Source of the DNA: an uncultured Pseudomonadota bacterium
GTDB taxonomy: Bacteria; Pseudomonadota; Gammaproteobacteria; Burkholderiales; Rhodocyclaceae
Assembly (NCBI GenBank): GCA_946479855.1
Contig: CAMLHL010000064.1
Coordinates: 1-15,195, forward strand
Length of the DNA: 15,195 nt
Reading direction: 5' to 3'
Within the stretch, counting starts at the first letter, position 1. Each line of letters begins with the position of its first letter. A program made the position numbers and the translations under genes. The notes beneath the pieces were generated by a model, which ran no database searches, was not told the origin of the DNA, and saw only the letters and a program-made list of their open reading frames with translations. Below are positions 1-10,778 of this stretch, piece after piece.

Positions 1-137
1 CCCGCACCGACGTGCCGGCCTTCTCCTTCCAGGGGCACCCGGAAGGCAGTCCGGGCCCGCATGACGTGGCCTACCTGTTCGACCGCTTCCTCGACATCAT
101 GACGCGCGGCGTCGCTGCCCTGCAACCGGCGAAATAA
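1..137 (+). CDS. carA: Carbamoyl-phosphate synthase small subunit, C-terminal end (partial)
   Basis: Only the last 44 codons are in the window; the reading frame starts at base 3 and the stop TAA is at 135-137. The small subunit is the class I glutamine amidotransferase that releases ammonia from glutamine and passes it through a tunnel to CarB. The visible piece contains [14 protein letters not shown], the end of the amidotransferase domain. In the known family the His and Glu of this HPE motif complete the Cys-His-Glu catalytic set, and here they are encoded at 36-38 and 42-44. The residue after the Glu is Gly, where I recall Ala in most homologues; this is a mild variation. carB follows after 11 bp, as expected for a carAB operon. 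The 5' part, with the catalytic Cys, lies outside the window. Confidence 0.95.
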   Translation, partial: RTDVPAFSFQGHPEGSPGPHDVAYLFDRFLDIMTRGVAALQPAK

Positions 138-148
138 GCGAGAAACAT

Positions 149-3355
<3,207 letters not shown>

Positions 3356-3365
3356 GACTAACCTG

Positions 3366-3410
3366 AACCGCCGGGCGGCCCGCTTTTCGGGCGCCGGCGG
3401 TTTTGCTTTT
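3366..3410 (+). terminator. Intrinsic terminator or leader attenuator between carB and greA
   Basis: A perfect 9-bp inverted repeat, AACCGCCGG at 3366-3374 with CCGGCGGTT at 3394-3402, encloses a second 5-bp stem (GCCCG/CGGGC) with a CTTTT loop. The hairpin is followed by TTTTGCTTTT, a T-rich tract broken by GC. It starts 11 bp after the carB stop and ends only 13 bases before the greA start codon. It therefore looks like the carAB terminator, but it also lies inside any greA leader transcribed from upstream. The interrupted T-tract suggests partial rather than complete termination; that last point is inference. Confidence 0.75.
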
Positions 3411-3423
3411 GCTGGAAGAAGAC

Positions 3424-3900
3424 ATGAGCAAAGTTCCGTTGACCGTAGCCGGAGCCGAGAAGCTGCGGGAAGAGTTGCATCGCCTGAAGACCGTCGATCG
3501 TCCCTGGGTGATTGCCGCCATTGCCGAGGCGCGTTCGCATGGCGACCTCTCCGAAAATGCCGAATACGACGCCGCCAAGGAGCGCCAGGGTTTTATCGAA
3601 GGGCGCATCCAGGAGGTCGAGGGCAAGTTGTCGCACGCCCAGATCATCGACCCGAAGCTGCTTGATGCCGATGGTCGTTGCGTCTTTGGCGCCACGCTCG
3701 ACTTGGAAGACCAGGATTCCGGCGATGCGGTCACTTATCAGATCGTCGGCGAAGACGAGGCCGATATCAAGATCGGCAAGATTTCGGTCAATTCGCCGAT
3801 GGCCCGCGCCCTGATCGGCAAGTACGCCGGCGATATCGCCCAGGTTCAGGCCCCGGGTGGTATTCGTGAATACGAAATCATCGACGTCCGTTACGAATAA
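3424..3900 (+). CDS. greA: Transcription elongation factor GreA
   Basis: A 158-residue protein of exactly the usual GreA length. GreA enters the secondary channel of RNA polymerase and stimulates cleavage of backtracked RNA so that stalled complexes restart. The N-terminal antiparallel coiled coil covers about residues 1-75. At its tip is DLSENAEY, with D41 and E44, the acidic residues known to position the catalytic metal. The C-terminal FKBP-like domain follows from about residue 80 and includes the family motif [10 protein letters not shown] at 124-133. I chose the ATG at 3424 over an in-frame TTG at 3403: it gives the conserved MSKVPLT-type start, and GGAAG at 3414-3418 is well placed. 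The gene lies just behind the carB terminator, so its transcription must read through that hairpin or begin upstream of it. A membrane protein gene follows almost at once. Confidence 0.97.
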   Translation: MSKVPLTVAGAEKLREELHRLKTVDRPWVIAAIAEARSHGDLSENAEYDAAKERQGFIEGRIQEVEGKLSHAQIIDPKLLDADGRCVFGATLDLEDQDSGDAVTYQIVGEDEADIKIGKISVNSPMARALIGKYAGDIAQVQAPGGIREYEIIDVRYE

Positions 3901-3904
3901 TTCG

Positions 3905-4366
3905 GTGCGCAACCTGTCCGAGGCGCTCTACCTGATCATCGTCACCCTCTGGGTCGGTGGCTTGTGGGCGATCGGCTATCTGGCGGCGCCGGTTTTATTT
4001 GCCAGTCTCGGCGACCGCCAGCTTGCCGGCGTGGTCGCCGGCAAGCTTTTTGCCCTGATCGGCTGGATCGGACTGGGCGCGGCGGCTTGCCTGCTGATTT
4101 TCCTGTTCGTCCGCTGGGGCGGCCAGGTGTTCAAACGAGCGGTGTTCTGGCTGGTCATCCTGATGGCCCTGATGACTGCGGCCAGTCAGTTCGGCATCCA
4201 GCCGCTGATGGCGCAACTCAAGGCCGATGCCTTGCCGCGTGAGGTCATGGAGAGCGTGTTGCGCGACCGCTTTGCCGCCTGGCACGGCATCTCCAGCATT
4301 CTCTACCTGGTGCAGAGTCTGCTGGGGTTGTGGCTTGTTGTCTGGAGTGGTCGCGGGCTACGCTGA
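3905..4366 (+). CDS. Small integral membrane protein of DUF4149 type
   Basis: With a GTG start at 3905 the product has 153 residues and four strongly hydrophobic segments, at about residues 6-32, 44-68, 78-96 and 126-147. It is probably an inner-membrane protein. Visible motifs are APVLF at the end of the first helix and FAAWHGISSILYL near the last helix, a pattern I associate with the DUF4149 (TMEM205-like) family; its function is not known to me. No enzymatic motif is visible. The GTG lies four bases after the greA stop, which suits translation by re-initiation, but no clear ribosome site precedes it. An alternative GTG at 3857 would add 16 residues and overlap greA by 44 bases. The stop TGA at 4364-4366 touches the stop codon of the convergent gene yhbY. 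Confidence 0.78.
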   Translation: MRNLSEALYLIIVTLWVGGLWAIGYLAAPVLFASLGDRQLAGVVAGKLFALIGWIGLGAAACLLIFLFVRWGGQVFKRAVFWLVILMALMTAASQFGIQPLMAQLKADALPREVMESVLRDRFAAWHGISSILYLVQSLLGLWLVVWSGRGLR

Positions 4367-4729
4367 TCAGCCTTGGTGGGCGCGCTTGGTCTTGCGTGGT
4401 TCGGATGCGGCGCGGCGCGGTTTTTGGCTCTTTTTGGTGTCGACCGCAGCAGTCTCAAGCGGTGCCGGACGGAAAACAACGAGCAGCTTGCCGATATGCT
4501 GGACCGGGGCGGCATCCAGTTGCGTGCAGATTTGTTCGTAGTAAGCCAGGCGATCATCCCGGCTGTCGCCATAGACACGGATCTTGATCAGTTGGTGGGC
4601 CCGGAGATTGAGATCGATTTCCTTGAGGACGGACTCGGTGAGACCGTTTTCGGCAATCGAGACGACGGGATTCAGGTTGTGTGCCTGGGCGCGCAGTTCG
4701 CGGCGTTGGGCAGACGATAATTGCAGCAT
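4367..4729 (-). CDS. yhbY: YhbY-type CRM-domain RNA-binding protein
   Basis: The 120-residue product begins with a CRM domain (about residues 1-90). It has the family pattern of LKPVV-like [20 protein letters not shown], then LIKIRVYG, then [11 protein letters not shown]. In E. coli YhbY binds pre-50S ribosomal particles and assists their maturation; a similar role is inferred here. The bacterial single-domain protein is usually near 97 residues, so residues 91-120 form an extra Lys/Arg-rich tail ([18 protein letters not shown]) that could add RNA affinity. The ATG on the minus strand at 4729 is preceded by GAAAGG at 4741-4736, a well-placed ribosome site. The gene is divergent from rlmE across 31 bp and convergent with the DUF4149 gene with no spacer. 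The same yhbY/rlmE pairing occurs in E. coli, fitting a shared ribosome-assembly theme. Confidence 0.93.
   Translation of the reverse strand: MLQLSSAQRRELRAQAHNLNPVVSIAENGLTESVLKEIDLNLRAHQLIKIRVYGDSRDDRLAYYEQICTQLDAAPVQHIGKLLVVFRPAPLETAAVDTKKSQKPRRAASEPRKTKRAHQG
4716..4721 (+). promoter_or_regulatory. Candidate -10 element for rlmE (weak)
   Basis: GATAAT matches the sigma-70 -10 consensus at five of six positions and lies about 40 bases before the rlmE start, inside the first codons of yhbY on the other strand. I find no convincing -35 at normal spacing, so this is only a candidate. It is listed because the rlmE/yhbY spacer is too short to hold a full promoter, and a promoter for rlmE must therefore overlap the yhbY coding region. 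Confidence 0.3.
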
Positions 4730-4750
4730 AGTAAACCTTTCAAAAACGGC

Positions 4751-4756
4751 ATTTTA
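4751..4756 (-). promoter_or_regulatory. Candidate -10 element for yhbY (weak)
   Basis: Read on the minus strand, bases 4756-4751 are TAAAAT, matching the -10 consensus at five of six positions. A start site about seven bases further on would give yhbY a leader of roughly 15 bases that still contains its GAAAGG ribosome site. No good -35 is seen; the closest, TTGCTG, is 21 bases away and lies inside rlmE. If correct, the yhbY promoter overlaps the first codons of rlmE. Confidence 0.3.
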
Positions 4757-4760
4757 CCGA

Positions 4761-5378
4761 ATGAAAAGAACCAGAACCAGCAAAGCTTGGATGCGCGAGC
4801 ATATCAATGATCCGTACGTTCAGCTGGCCAGGAAGGAAGGCTGGCGTTCGCGGGCCGCTTTCAAGCTGATGGAAATCGACGACAAGGACCTGCTGCTCAA
4901 GCGCGGCGAGGTCGTCGTCGACCTCGGTGCGACCCCGGGCGGCTGGTCGCAGGTCGCCGTCAAGCGCGTTGGCGACGGTGGCTTGGTGTTCGCCCTCGAT
5001 TTGCTGGAAATGGAACCGATCCACGGCGTTCATTTCATCCAGGGCGATTTCCGCGAGGACGAGGTGCTGCACCAGCTGGAAGAAAAACTGGGCGAGCGCC
5101 GGGTCGGGCTTGTAATGTCGGACATGGCCCCCAATATGTCGGGTGTGCCGCTGGTCGATCAGGCCCGCGTCATGCATCTGGCGGAACTGGGCCTGGAGTT
5201 TTGCCGCGCCCACCTGAAACCGGAAGGCGCTTTTCTGGTCAAAGTTTTCCAGGGCTCCGATTACGAAACGTTTCTTCGCCAAATGCGGGAGACGTTCAAG
5301 ACCGTCGGAGTGCGGAAACCGGATGCTTCGCGCGATCGGAGTCCCGAGCTTTATTTGCTCGGGCGTACATTGCGCTGA
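4761..5378 (+). CDS. rlmE: 23S rRNA (uridine-2552-2'-O)-methyltransferase RlmE
   Basis: The 205-residue product (E. coli RlmE/RrmJ/FtsJ has 209) methylates the 2'-OH of a uridine in the A loop of 23S rRNA on the 50S particle, using S-adenosylmethionine. The SAM-binding motif [10 protein letters not shown] is at 51-60. The catalytic Lys-Asp-Lys-Glu set is complete: K35 in RAAFKL, D121 in [10 protein letters not shown]161 in LVKVFQG and E196 in SPELY. These sit three residues earlier than the E. coli numbers throughout. I chose the ATG at 4761 because the product then begins [10 protein letters not shown], a normal basic N-terminus; a longer in-frame extension from 4584 would run through yhbY. 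The ribosome site is poor. ftsH follows after 55 bp, the conserved rlmE-ftsH pair. In E. coli this pair is heat-shock controlled; I see no clear sigma-32 promoter here. Confidence 0.96.
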   Translation: MKRTRTSKAWMREHINDPYVQLARKEGWRSRAAFKLMEIDDKDLLLKRGEVVVDLGATPGGWSQVAVKRVGDGGLVFALDLLEMEPIHGVHFIQGDFREDEVLHQLEEKLGERRVGLVMSDMAPNMSGVPLVDQARVMHLAELGLEFCRAHLKPEGAFLVKVFQGSDYETFLRQMRETFKTVGVRKPDASRDRSPELYLLGRTLR

Positions 5379-5420
5379 GACTTTTGTTTAGAATTGCATT
5401 TTTATCGCTCGACGCTGCAG

Positions 5421-5426
5421 AAGGAG
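5421..5426 (+). promoter_or_regulatory. Ribosome-binding site fixing the TTG start of ftsH
   Basis: AAGGAG is a near-perfect Shine-Dalgarno sequence. It stands 7 bases before the TTG at 5434 but 16 bases before the next in-frame ATG at 5443. This spacing is the main reason for calling TTG as the ftsH start. Confidence 0.75.
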
Positions 5427-5433
5427 AGCAAGC

Positions 5434-7317
5434 TTGAACAACATGTTCAAAAACCTCGCAATCTGGCTGGTCATCGGCTTGGTGCTGATGACAGTATTCA
5501 ACCAGTTCAATAACCGCCAGATTGCGACCGGTGCTGTCGAATACTCCCAGTTCATCGAGGAGGTCAAGGCTGGCCGCATTGCCAAGGTGGTCATGGAAGG
5601 TCGTACGCTGAAGGCGACGACGACGGAAGGCAAGCGCATCACGTCCTACGCGCCGCCCGATCTCTGGCTGGTTTCCGACCTGCTGAAGAACGGCGTCAAG
5701 ATCGAAGCCAAGCCGGAAGAAGAACCGTCCTTCCTGATGAACCTGTTCGTCAGCTGGTTCCCGATGCTGCTGCTGATCGGCGTCTGGGTCTTCTTCATGC
5801 GCCAGATGCAGGGCGGCGGCAAGGGAGGGGCCTTCTCGTTCGGCAAATCGCGCGCCCGGATGACCGATGAGGCGCAAAACATTGTTACTTTCGCTGATGT
5901 CGCCGGTTGCGACGAAGCCAAGGAAGAAGTCCAGGAAATCGTCGATTTCCTGCGTGACCCCTCCAAGTTCCAGAAACTCGGCGGCCGCATCCCGAAGGGC
6001 GTGCTGATGGTTGGCAACCCGGGGACTGGCAAGACCCTGCTTGCCAAGGCGATCGCCGGCGAAGCCAAGGTGCCTTTCTTCAGTATTTCCGGTTCTGACT
6101 TCGTCGAAATGTTCGTTGGCGTTGGCGCGGCTCGCGTTCGCGACATGTTCGAGAACGCCAAGAAGCACGCACCGTGCATTGTGTTTATCGATGAAATCGA
6201 CGCCGTCGGCCGCCATCGTGGCGCCGGCCTCGGCGGCGGCAACGATGAGCGCGAACAAACGCTGAACCAGTTGCTGGTCGAGATGGACGGCTTTGAAGGC
6301 CACACCGGCATCATCGTCATCGCCGCCACCAACCGCCCGGACATCCTTGATCCGGCGCTGCTCCGTCCGGGCCGCTTCGACCGTCAGGTCGTCGTACCGC
6401 TGCCGGATATCCGCGGCCGCGAGGAGATCCTCAAGGTGCACATGCGCAAGGTGCCGATCGCCGGCGACGTCAAGGCTGATGTCATCGCCCGTGGCACGCC
6501 CGGTTTCTCCGGTGCCGACTTGGCCAATCTGGTCAATGAAGCAGCGCTTTTCGCCGCCCGTCGCAACAAGCGTCTGGTCGATATGGACGACTTCGAAATG
6601 GCCAAGGACAAGATCATGATGGGCGCCGAGCGCCGCAGCATGGTGATGACCGAGGAAGAGAAGATGAACACGGCCTATCACGAGTCCGGTCATGCCGTGG
6701 TCGCCAAGCTGGTGCCGAAGTCAGACCCGGTGCACAAGGTCACGATTATCCCGCGTGGTCGTGCTTTGGGCCTGACCATGCAGTTGCCGGAGCAGGATCG
6801 CTACGCCTACGACCGCGAATACCTGATGAGCCGTATAGCCGTGCTGTTTGGCGGGCGTATCGCTGAAGAGCTGTTCATGAACCAGATGACCACCGGTGCC
6901 TCGAACGACTTTGAGCGGGCGACTGCGATGGCGCGCGACATGGTGACCCGTTATGGCATGTCCGATCTTGGCGTCATGGTCTATGGCGAAAATGAGGGTG
7001 AGGTCTTCCTCGGCCGCTCGGTGACCCAGCACAAGAACGTTTCCGAGGCGACCATGCAGAAGGTCGACGCCGAGATTCGCCGCATCATCGACGAGCAGTA
7101 TGCCCTAGCTCGCAAACTGCTCGAAGAGCATCGCGACAAGGTCGAGGCGATGACCAAGGCACTGCTCGAATGGGAAACCATCGATGCCGACCAGATCGAC
7201 GACATCATGGCCGGCAAACCGCCACGCCAGCCGAAGCCATCGCAGGGAGCGCCGCGCGCAAGCACGCCTGGCGATACTCCGCCGGGAGCCGAGCCGAGCG
7301 CCGCCGCGCCGGCCTGA
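5434..7317 (+). CDS. ftsH: ATP-dependent zinc metalloprotease FtsH
   Basis: The 627-residue FtsH is a hexameric inner-membrane AAA+ protease that extracts and degrades damaged membrane proteins and short-lived regulators. It has a membrane helix at about 7-23, a periplasmic part, a second helix at about 102-122, then the ATPase. Walker A is GNPGTGKT at 194-201, the pore-loop FVGVG begins at 227, Walker B is VFIDEID at 250-256, and the arginine fingers are R314 and R317. The protease site HESGH is at 416-420, with D492 as probable third zinc ligand. The end (about 596-627) is a Pro/Ala-rich tail. Walker A has Asn where E. coli has Pro, which still fits GxxxxGKT. TTG is chosen as start on ribosome-site spacing. 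The rlmE-ftsH spacer has a TAGAAT hexamer at 5389-5394 without a good -35, so transcription from rlmE is likely. A strong terminator follows. Confidence 0.97.
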   Translation: MNNMFKNLAIWLVIGLVLMTVFNQFNNRQIATGAVEYSQFIEEVKAGRIAKVVMEGRTLKATTTEGKRITSYAPPDLWLVSDLLKNGVKIEAKPEEEPSFLMNLFVSWFPMLLLIGVWVFFMRQMQGGGKGGAFSFGKSRARMTDEAQNIVTFADVAGCDEAKEEVQEIVDFLRDPSKFQKLGGRIPKGVLMVGNPGTGKTLLAKAIAGEAKVPFFSISGSDFVEMFVGVGAARVRDMFENAKKHAPCIVFIDEIDAVGRHRGAGLGGGNDEREQTLNQLLVEMDGFEGHTGIIVIAATNRPDILDPALLRPGRFDRQVVVPLPDIRGREEILKVHMRKVPIAGDVKADVIARGTPGFSGADLANLVNEAALFAARRNKRLVDMDDFEMAKDKIMMGAERRSMVMTEEEKMNTAYHESGHAVVAKLVPKSDPVHKVTIIPRGRALGLTMQLPEQDRYAYDREYLMSRIAVLFGGRIAEELFMNQMTTGASNDFERATAMARDMVTRYGMSDLGVMVYGENEGEVFLGRSVTQHKNVSEATMQKVDAEIRRIIDEQYALARKLLEEHRDKVEAMTKALLEWETIDADQIDDIMAGKPPRQPKPSQGAPRASTPGDTPPGAEPSAAAPA

Positions 7318-7335
7318 TATTCCCTATTTTGTAAC

Positions 7336-7367
7336 GGCCGGGAGCGCGCTCCCGGCCTTTTGTTTTT
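7336..7367 (+). terminator. Strong intrinsic terminator after ftsH
   Basis: Bases 7336-7357 form a perfect 22-base palindrome (GGCCGGGAGCG and its reverse complement), giving a GC-rich stem of about nine pairs with a four-base loop. TTTTGTTTTT follows at 7358-7367. On the other strand the hairpin is not followed by a T-run, so it should act only on rightward transcription. It ends rlmE-ftsH mRNA but stands only five bases before the folP start codon. Confidence 0.9.
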
Positions 7368-7372
7368 CTGAC

Positions 7373-8209
7373 ATGCCAAAACTACACTGCGGCCACTTCC
7401 GGCTTTCCCTTGATCGCCCCTTGCTGATGGGAATCGTTAATCTGACCCCGGATTCGTTCTCCGGCGATGGACTGGTTGGCGACATCGAGCGCGCCATTCA
7501 GCACGCTCGCCAGCAATTCGAGGCTGGTTCGGACATTCTTGATATCGGCGCCGAATCGTCGCGCCCGGGCGCCATTCCGACCCCGGTGGATGAGGAGCTA
7601 CGTCGACTGCTGCCGGTATTGCGTGAAATCACCCAGTGGGGGGTTCCGGTATCGGTCGACACCTACAAGCCGGCGGTCATGCGTGCCGCGCTGGCGGCTG
7701 GAGCGACGATGATCAACGACATTACCGGCATGACGCATCCGGAGGCCTTGGCCGCCGTGGCGGGCAGCGATTGCGCCGTGTGTCTGATGCACATGCAGGG
7801 CGAGCCGGGAACGATGCAACATGCGCCGGTGTACCGCGATGTGGTCGGCGAGGTGCGGGAGTTTTTACGGGCGGCAGTGGCGCGCTGCCAGCAGGCCGGA
7901 GTCGCCGATGATCGCCTGATACTGGATCCGGGTTTCGGTTTCGGCAAAACACTGGATCACAATTTGTGCCTTTTTCGGGCGTTGACCGCAGCGCTCGTCG
8001 ATGAGTTTCCTGTTCTGGTCGGTGTTTCACGAAAAACGATGCTCGGAAAAATTACCGGGCGTCCGGTCGACGAGCGCTTGGCTGCCAGTCTCACGGCGGC
8101 TCTCATTGCAGCGCAGAAAGGTGCGAAAATACTACGCGTACACGACGTGGCGGCGACTAGGGATGCCCTCGCTGTCTGGGCGGCCATTGAACGGGGAGTT
8201 CAGCAATGA
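7373..8209 (+). CDS. folP: Dihydropteroate synthase
   Basis: The 278-residue TIM-barrel enzyme joins p-aminobenzoate to dihydropterin pyrophosphate in folate synthesis and is the target of sulfonamides. The family's key residues align one-for-one with E. coli: N23 in [12 protein letters not shown]96 in SVDTYKP, N115-D116 in INDITG, D185 in [10 protein letters not shown]221 in SRK, R255 and H257 in RVHD. The ATG at 7373 gives the normal N-terminus, but it lies five bases after the ftsH terminator T-run and has no Shine-Dalgarno sequence. A later ATG at 7427 would cut into the first beta strand. An in-frame extension to 7184 would overlap ftsH and is not credible. The 3' end overlaps glmM by four bases (ATGA), the conserved folP-glmM coupling. 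Confidence 0.95.
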   Translation: MPKLHCGHFRLSLDRPLLMGIVNLTPDSFSGDGLVGDIERAIQHARQQFEAGSDILDIGAESSRPGAIPTPVDEELRRLLPVLREITQWGVPVSVDTYKPAVMRAALAAGATMINDITGMTHPEALAAVAGSDCAVCLMHMQGEPGTMQHAPVYRDVVGEVREFLRAAVARCQQAGVADDRLILDPGFGFGKTLDHNLCLFRALTAALVDEFPVLVGVSRKTMLGKITGRPVDERLAASLTAALIAAQKGAKILRVHDVAATRDALAVWAAIERGVQQ

Positions 8210-9558
8210 GCAGAAAATATTTTGGCACCGACGGCGTGCGGGGAAGGGTCGGTCAATCGCCGATTACGCCGGATTTCGTGATGCGTCTGGGCTATTCTGC
8301 GGGCAAGGTCTTGCTCGAGCAGGGCGGCATGCCCGCCGGCGAGCGCCCCGAGGTGCTGATCGGCAAGGATACGCGCCTTTCTGGCTACATGCTCGAATCG
8401 GCCCTGGAGGCCGGCTTTTCGGCGGCAGGTGTCGACGTCTGCCTGGTTGGTCCGTTGCCGACGCCGGCGGTTGCCTACCTGACTCGCGCCTTGCGTTTGC
8501 AGGCAGGTATTGTCATCTCGGCGTCGCACAATCCCTACTACGATAATGGCATAAAATTTTTCTCGGCGCAGGGCACCAAATTGCCGGATGACGTCGAGCA
8601 GGCGATTGAGGCCGGCCTCGATCAGCCGATGCTCTGTGCGCCGCCGGCCGATCTCGGCCGGGTCCGGCGGATCGGGGATGCGCGTGGTCGCTATATCGAA
8701 TTTTGCAAGAGCACCTTTCCTAATGACCTCGATCTGCGTGGGCTGAAAATTGTCGTTGATTGTGCCCATGGTGCCGCTTATCACATTGCGCCCAGCGTTT
8801 TTCATGAACTCGGTGCCGAGGTGGTCAGCATCGGGGTACAGCCAAATGGTTTGAACATCAATGATGCCGTTGGAGCGACAGCACCGAAGGCGCTGTGCGA
8901 AGCCGTTCTGGCCAACCGTGCTGATCTCGGCATCGCTCTGGATGGCGATGCCGACCGTTTGCAGATGGTCGATGCGGAAGGCAATCTTTACGATGGTGAT
9001 CAGTTGCTGTTCGCCATTGTTCGCAGCAGGGCACGCAGCGCTACCGTCAAGGGAGTGGTTGGCACGTTGATGAGCAATCTGGCGCTCGAACATGCGCTCG
9101 GTAAGCTGAACATCCCATTTGCCCGGGCCGCAGTCGGCGATCGTTATGTCGTCGAAATGCTCAATGAGAAAGGCTGGCTGTTCGGAGGGGAAAATTCTGG
9201 TCACATCCTCGCTCTGGATCGCCATACAACCGGTGACGGTATCATTGCGGCGCTGCAGGTGCTGGCCGCCTTACGCCAGGTTGGCGGAGATTTGAAGGCT
9301 CTGCTCGGCAGTCTCGTCCTCTATCCGCAGAAACTGATCAACGTTCCCGTGGCGCGTGGTTTCCCATGGAAAGATCATCCTGCCATTGCCCGTGCGCTGG
9401 CCGATACCGAGGCTGGGCTGGTCGGACGGGGTAGGGTCTTGTTGCGCGCTTCCGGAACCGAGCCGCTGTTACGGGTCATGGTTGAGGGTGAAGATCCTGG
9501 CGAGGTGGGGGCGGCCGCAGAAAAACTGGCCGGCGTCGTCCGCGAGTCGGCGCAGTGA
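8206..9558 (+). CDS. glmM: Phosphoglucosamine mutase
   Basis: The 450-residue enzyme interconverts glucosamine-6-phosphate and glucosamine-1-phosphate, the step before UDP-N-acetylglucosamine, which peptidoglycan and lipopolysaccharide require. It belongs to the alpha-D-phosphohexomutase family and shows all four domains. The N-terminal FGTDGVRG is at 6-13. The phosphoserine loop ISASHNP has S107 as the phosphorylated serine. The magnesium loop DGDADR has D246, D248 and D250. The sugar-binding GGENSGH is at 327-333, and the C-terminal phosphate loop [12 protein letters not shown] is at 414-425. The length matches the usual 445-450. The ATG at 8206 overlaps the folP stop as ATGA and has GGGGAG at 8193-8198 as a good ribosome site, so it is translationally coupled to folP. 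No hairpin terminator is visible in the 87 bp after it. Confidence 0.97.
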   Translation: MSRKYFGTDGVRGRVGQSPITPDFVMRLGYSAGKVLLEQGGMPAGERPEVLIGKDTRLSGYMLESALEAGFSAAGVDVCLVGPLPTPAVAYLTRALRLQAGIVISASHNPYYDNGIKFFSAQGTKLPDDVEQAIEAGLDQPMLCAPPADLGRVRRIGDARGRYIEFCKSTFPNDLDLRGLKIVVDCAHGAAYHIAPSVFHELGAEVVSIGVQPNGLNINDAVGATAPKALCEAVLANRADLGIALDGDADRLQMVDAEGNLYDGDQLLFAIVRSRARSATVKGVVGTLMSNLALEHALGKLNIPFARAAVGDRYVVEMLNEKGWLFGGENSGHILALDRHTTGDGIIAALQVLAALRQVGGDLKALLGSLVLYPQKLINVPVARGFPWKDHPAIARALADTEAGLVGRGRVLLRASGTEPLLRVMVEGEDPGEVGAAAEKLAGVVRESAQ

Positions 9559-9581
9559 CTATGTCGGACCTGTGCTTCATA

Positions 9582-9611
9582 TTGACCGCAAAAACACCGG
9601 GTCGTTATAAT
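9582..9611 (+). promoter_or_regulatory. Sigma-70-type promoter upstream of tpiA
   Basis: TTGACC at 9582-9587 (five of six to the -35 consensus) is followed after 18 bases by a perfect TATAAT at 9606-9611. Transcription should begin near 9618, giving a leader of about 28 bases before the tpiA start at 9646. It lies in the longest intergenic gap of the window and is the best promoter I can see. It probably drives tpiA and secG, and possibly the tRNA and nuo genes beyond. Confidence 0.8.
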
Positions 9612-9645
9612 TCGAAAGTTTTTCGCCCACGGAATCGCCCAGCTC

Positions 9646-10395
9646 ATGCGTAAAAAGCTCGTCGCCGGCAACTGGAAAATGCACGGCAGTCTTCAGCAAA
9701 ATGCGGCGTTGCTTGAACGGATCAAGGCAGAGGCACTCGGCTTGGCCTGTGATGTTGCAGTTTGTCCGCCTTATCCTTATCTGGCCCAGGTCCAGTCGGT
9801 GTTGGCTGGCTCTGAGGTGGCCTGGGGGGCTCAGTCAGTCAGCGAGCATGCAGTGGGGGCCTATACGGGCGAGGTGGCGAGTGCCATGTTGCTGGAGTTT
9901 GGCTGTCGCTACGTACTGGTTGGTCACTCCGAGCGGCGTGCGTTGTTCGGCGAAACGGATGAGGTGGTTGCGGCCAAGTTCGAAGCAGCGCAAAAGGCTG
10001 GTCTGATTCCGGTGCTGTGTGTCGGGGAGACCTTGGCTGAACGCGAGGCGGGGATGACAGATGTTGTGGTGGCGCGGCAACTCTCGGCTGTCCTGGAGCG
10101 CTTGGGGGTGGCTGCGATGGCATCGGCTGTAGTTGCTTATGAGCCGGTGTGGGCGATCGGTACGGGGGTTACGGCGTCACCGGGGCAGGCGCAGGCAGTG
10201 CATGCTGCAATTCGGGCTCGAATTGCAGCGCTGGATGGTGAGGTGGCAATTGGTTTGCGCATTTTGTATGGCGGTAGTGTCAAGCCGCAAAATGCATCGG
10301 AGTTGTTTGGGCAGGCTGATATCGATGGTGGTTTGATCGGTGGTGCTGCCTTGGTTGCGGATGATTTTCTGGCGATTTGCCAGGCGGCAAATTGA
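9646..10395 (+). CDS. tpiA: Triosephosphate isomerase
   Basis: The 249-residue TIM-barrel enzyme interconverts dihydroxyacetone phosphate and glyceraldehyde-3-phosphate in glycolysis and gluconeogenesis. Catalytic residues are all present: N9 and K11 in GNWKMHGS, H94 in VGHSERR and E166 in [11 protein letters not shown]. The phosphate-binding LYGGSVKP is at 208-215. The mobile loop reads AIGTGVTAS. The ATG at 9646 gives the standard [11 protein letters not shown] start; only a weak GGAA lies upstream, so translation may rely on leader context. A strong promoter is 35 bp upstream. Codons here end in T or G more often than in carB or ftsH, with many TTG and GTG codons. secG begins 11 bp after the stop, so the two are probably co-transcribed. 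Confidence 0.97.
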   Translation: MRKKLVAGNWKMHGSLQQNAALLERIKAEALGLACDVAVCPPYPYLAQVQSVLAGSEVAWGAQSVSEHAVGAYTGEVASAMLLEFGCRYVLVGHSERRALFGETDEVVAAKFEAAQKAGLIPVLCVGETLAEREAGMTDVVVARQLSAVLERLGVAAMASAVVAYEPVWAIGTGVTASPGQAQAVHAAIRARIAALDGEVAIGLRILYGGSVKPQNASELFGQADIDGGLIGGAALVADDFLAICQAAN

Positions 10396-10406
10396 TAGGC
10401 TGACAA

Positions 10407-10778
10407 ATGAACTGGTTATTCTCTCTCGTCCTGACGGTCCACATTCTGGTGGCGATTGCAATTATTGGCCTGGTGCTGATGCAGCATGGCAAGGGGGCAG
10501 ATATGGGGGCGGCTTTCGGTAGCGGGGCTTCCGGCAGCCTTTTTGGTGCAACCGGTTCGGCCAACTTTCTGAGTCGTACGACCGGGGCGCTTGCTGCGGT
10601 GTTTTTTGTGACTAGTTTGACTCTGGCTTACATTGGGTCCAATAAGCCAAAAACGACTGGCAGTCTTATGCAAGACACGGTACAATTGCAGACTGTTTCG
10701 CCGCCGGCTCCGACGAGTGGTGAAACGCCGGTGGCGCCTGCGGATGCGGGTTCCAAGGCAAAAGATATACCGAAGTAA
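10407..10778 (+). CDS. secG: Preprotein translocase subunit SecG
   Basis: The 123-residue SecG is the small third subunit of the SecYEG channel and aids protein export across the inner membrane. It has two membrane helices, at about 2-25 and 58-77. The linking loop carries the family signature LVLMQHGKGADMGAAFGSG and then SLFGATGSANFLSRTT. The C-terminal 45 residues form a polar, Pro/Ala-rich tail, usual in proteobacterial SecG. The ATG at 10407 is preceded by only a partial AGG ribosome site. The gene sits between tpiA and a tRNA-Leu gene; the secG-tRNA-Leu pair is also found in E. coli. No terminator hairpin is visible in the 53 bp after its stop, so the transcript may continue into the tRNA. 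Confidence 0.96.
   Translation: MNWLFSLVLTVHILVAIAIIGLVLMQHGKGADMGAAFGSGASGSLFGATGSANFLSRTTGALAAVFFVTSLTLAYIGSNKPKTTGSLMQDTVQLQTVSPPAPTSGETPVAPADAGSKAKDIPK

Noticed and set aside
5370..5394. Possible ftsH promoter (TTGCGC ... TAGAAT)
   Set aside because: The -10 is fair but the spacer is only 13 bases, and no sigma-32-type heat-shock motif was found.
5296..6693. 465-codon minus-strand open frame antisense to ftsH
   Set aside because: It mirrors the ftsH codons, has no recognisable domain or ribosome site, and shares the GC-driven cause of the carB antisense frame.
8200..9225. 341-codon minus-strand open frame antisense to glmM
   Set aside because: It is fully covered by glmM, whose active-site motifs are all present; it is a compositional shadow.
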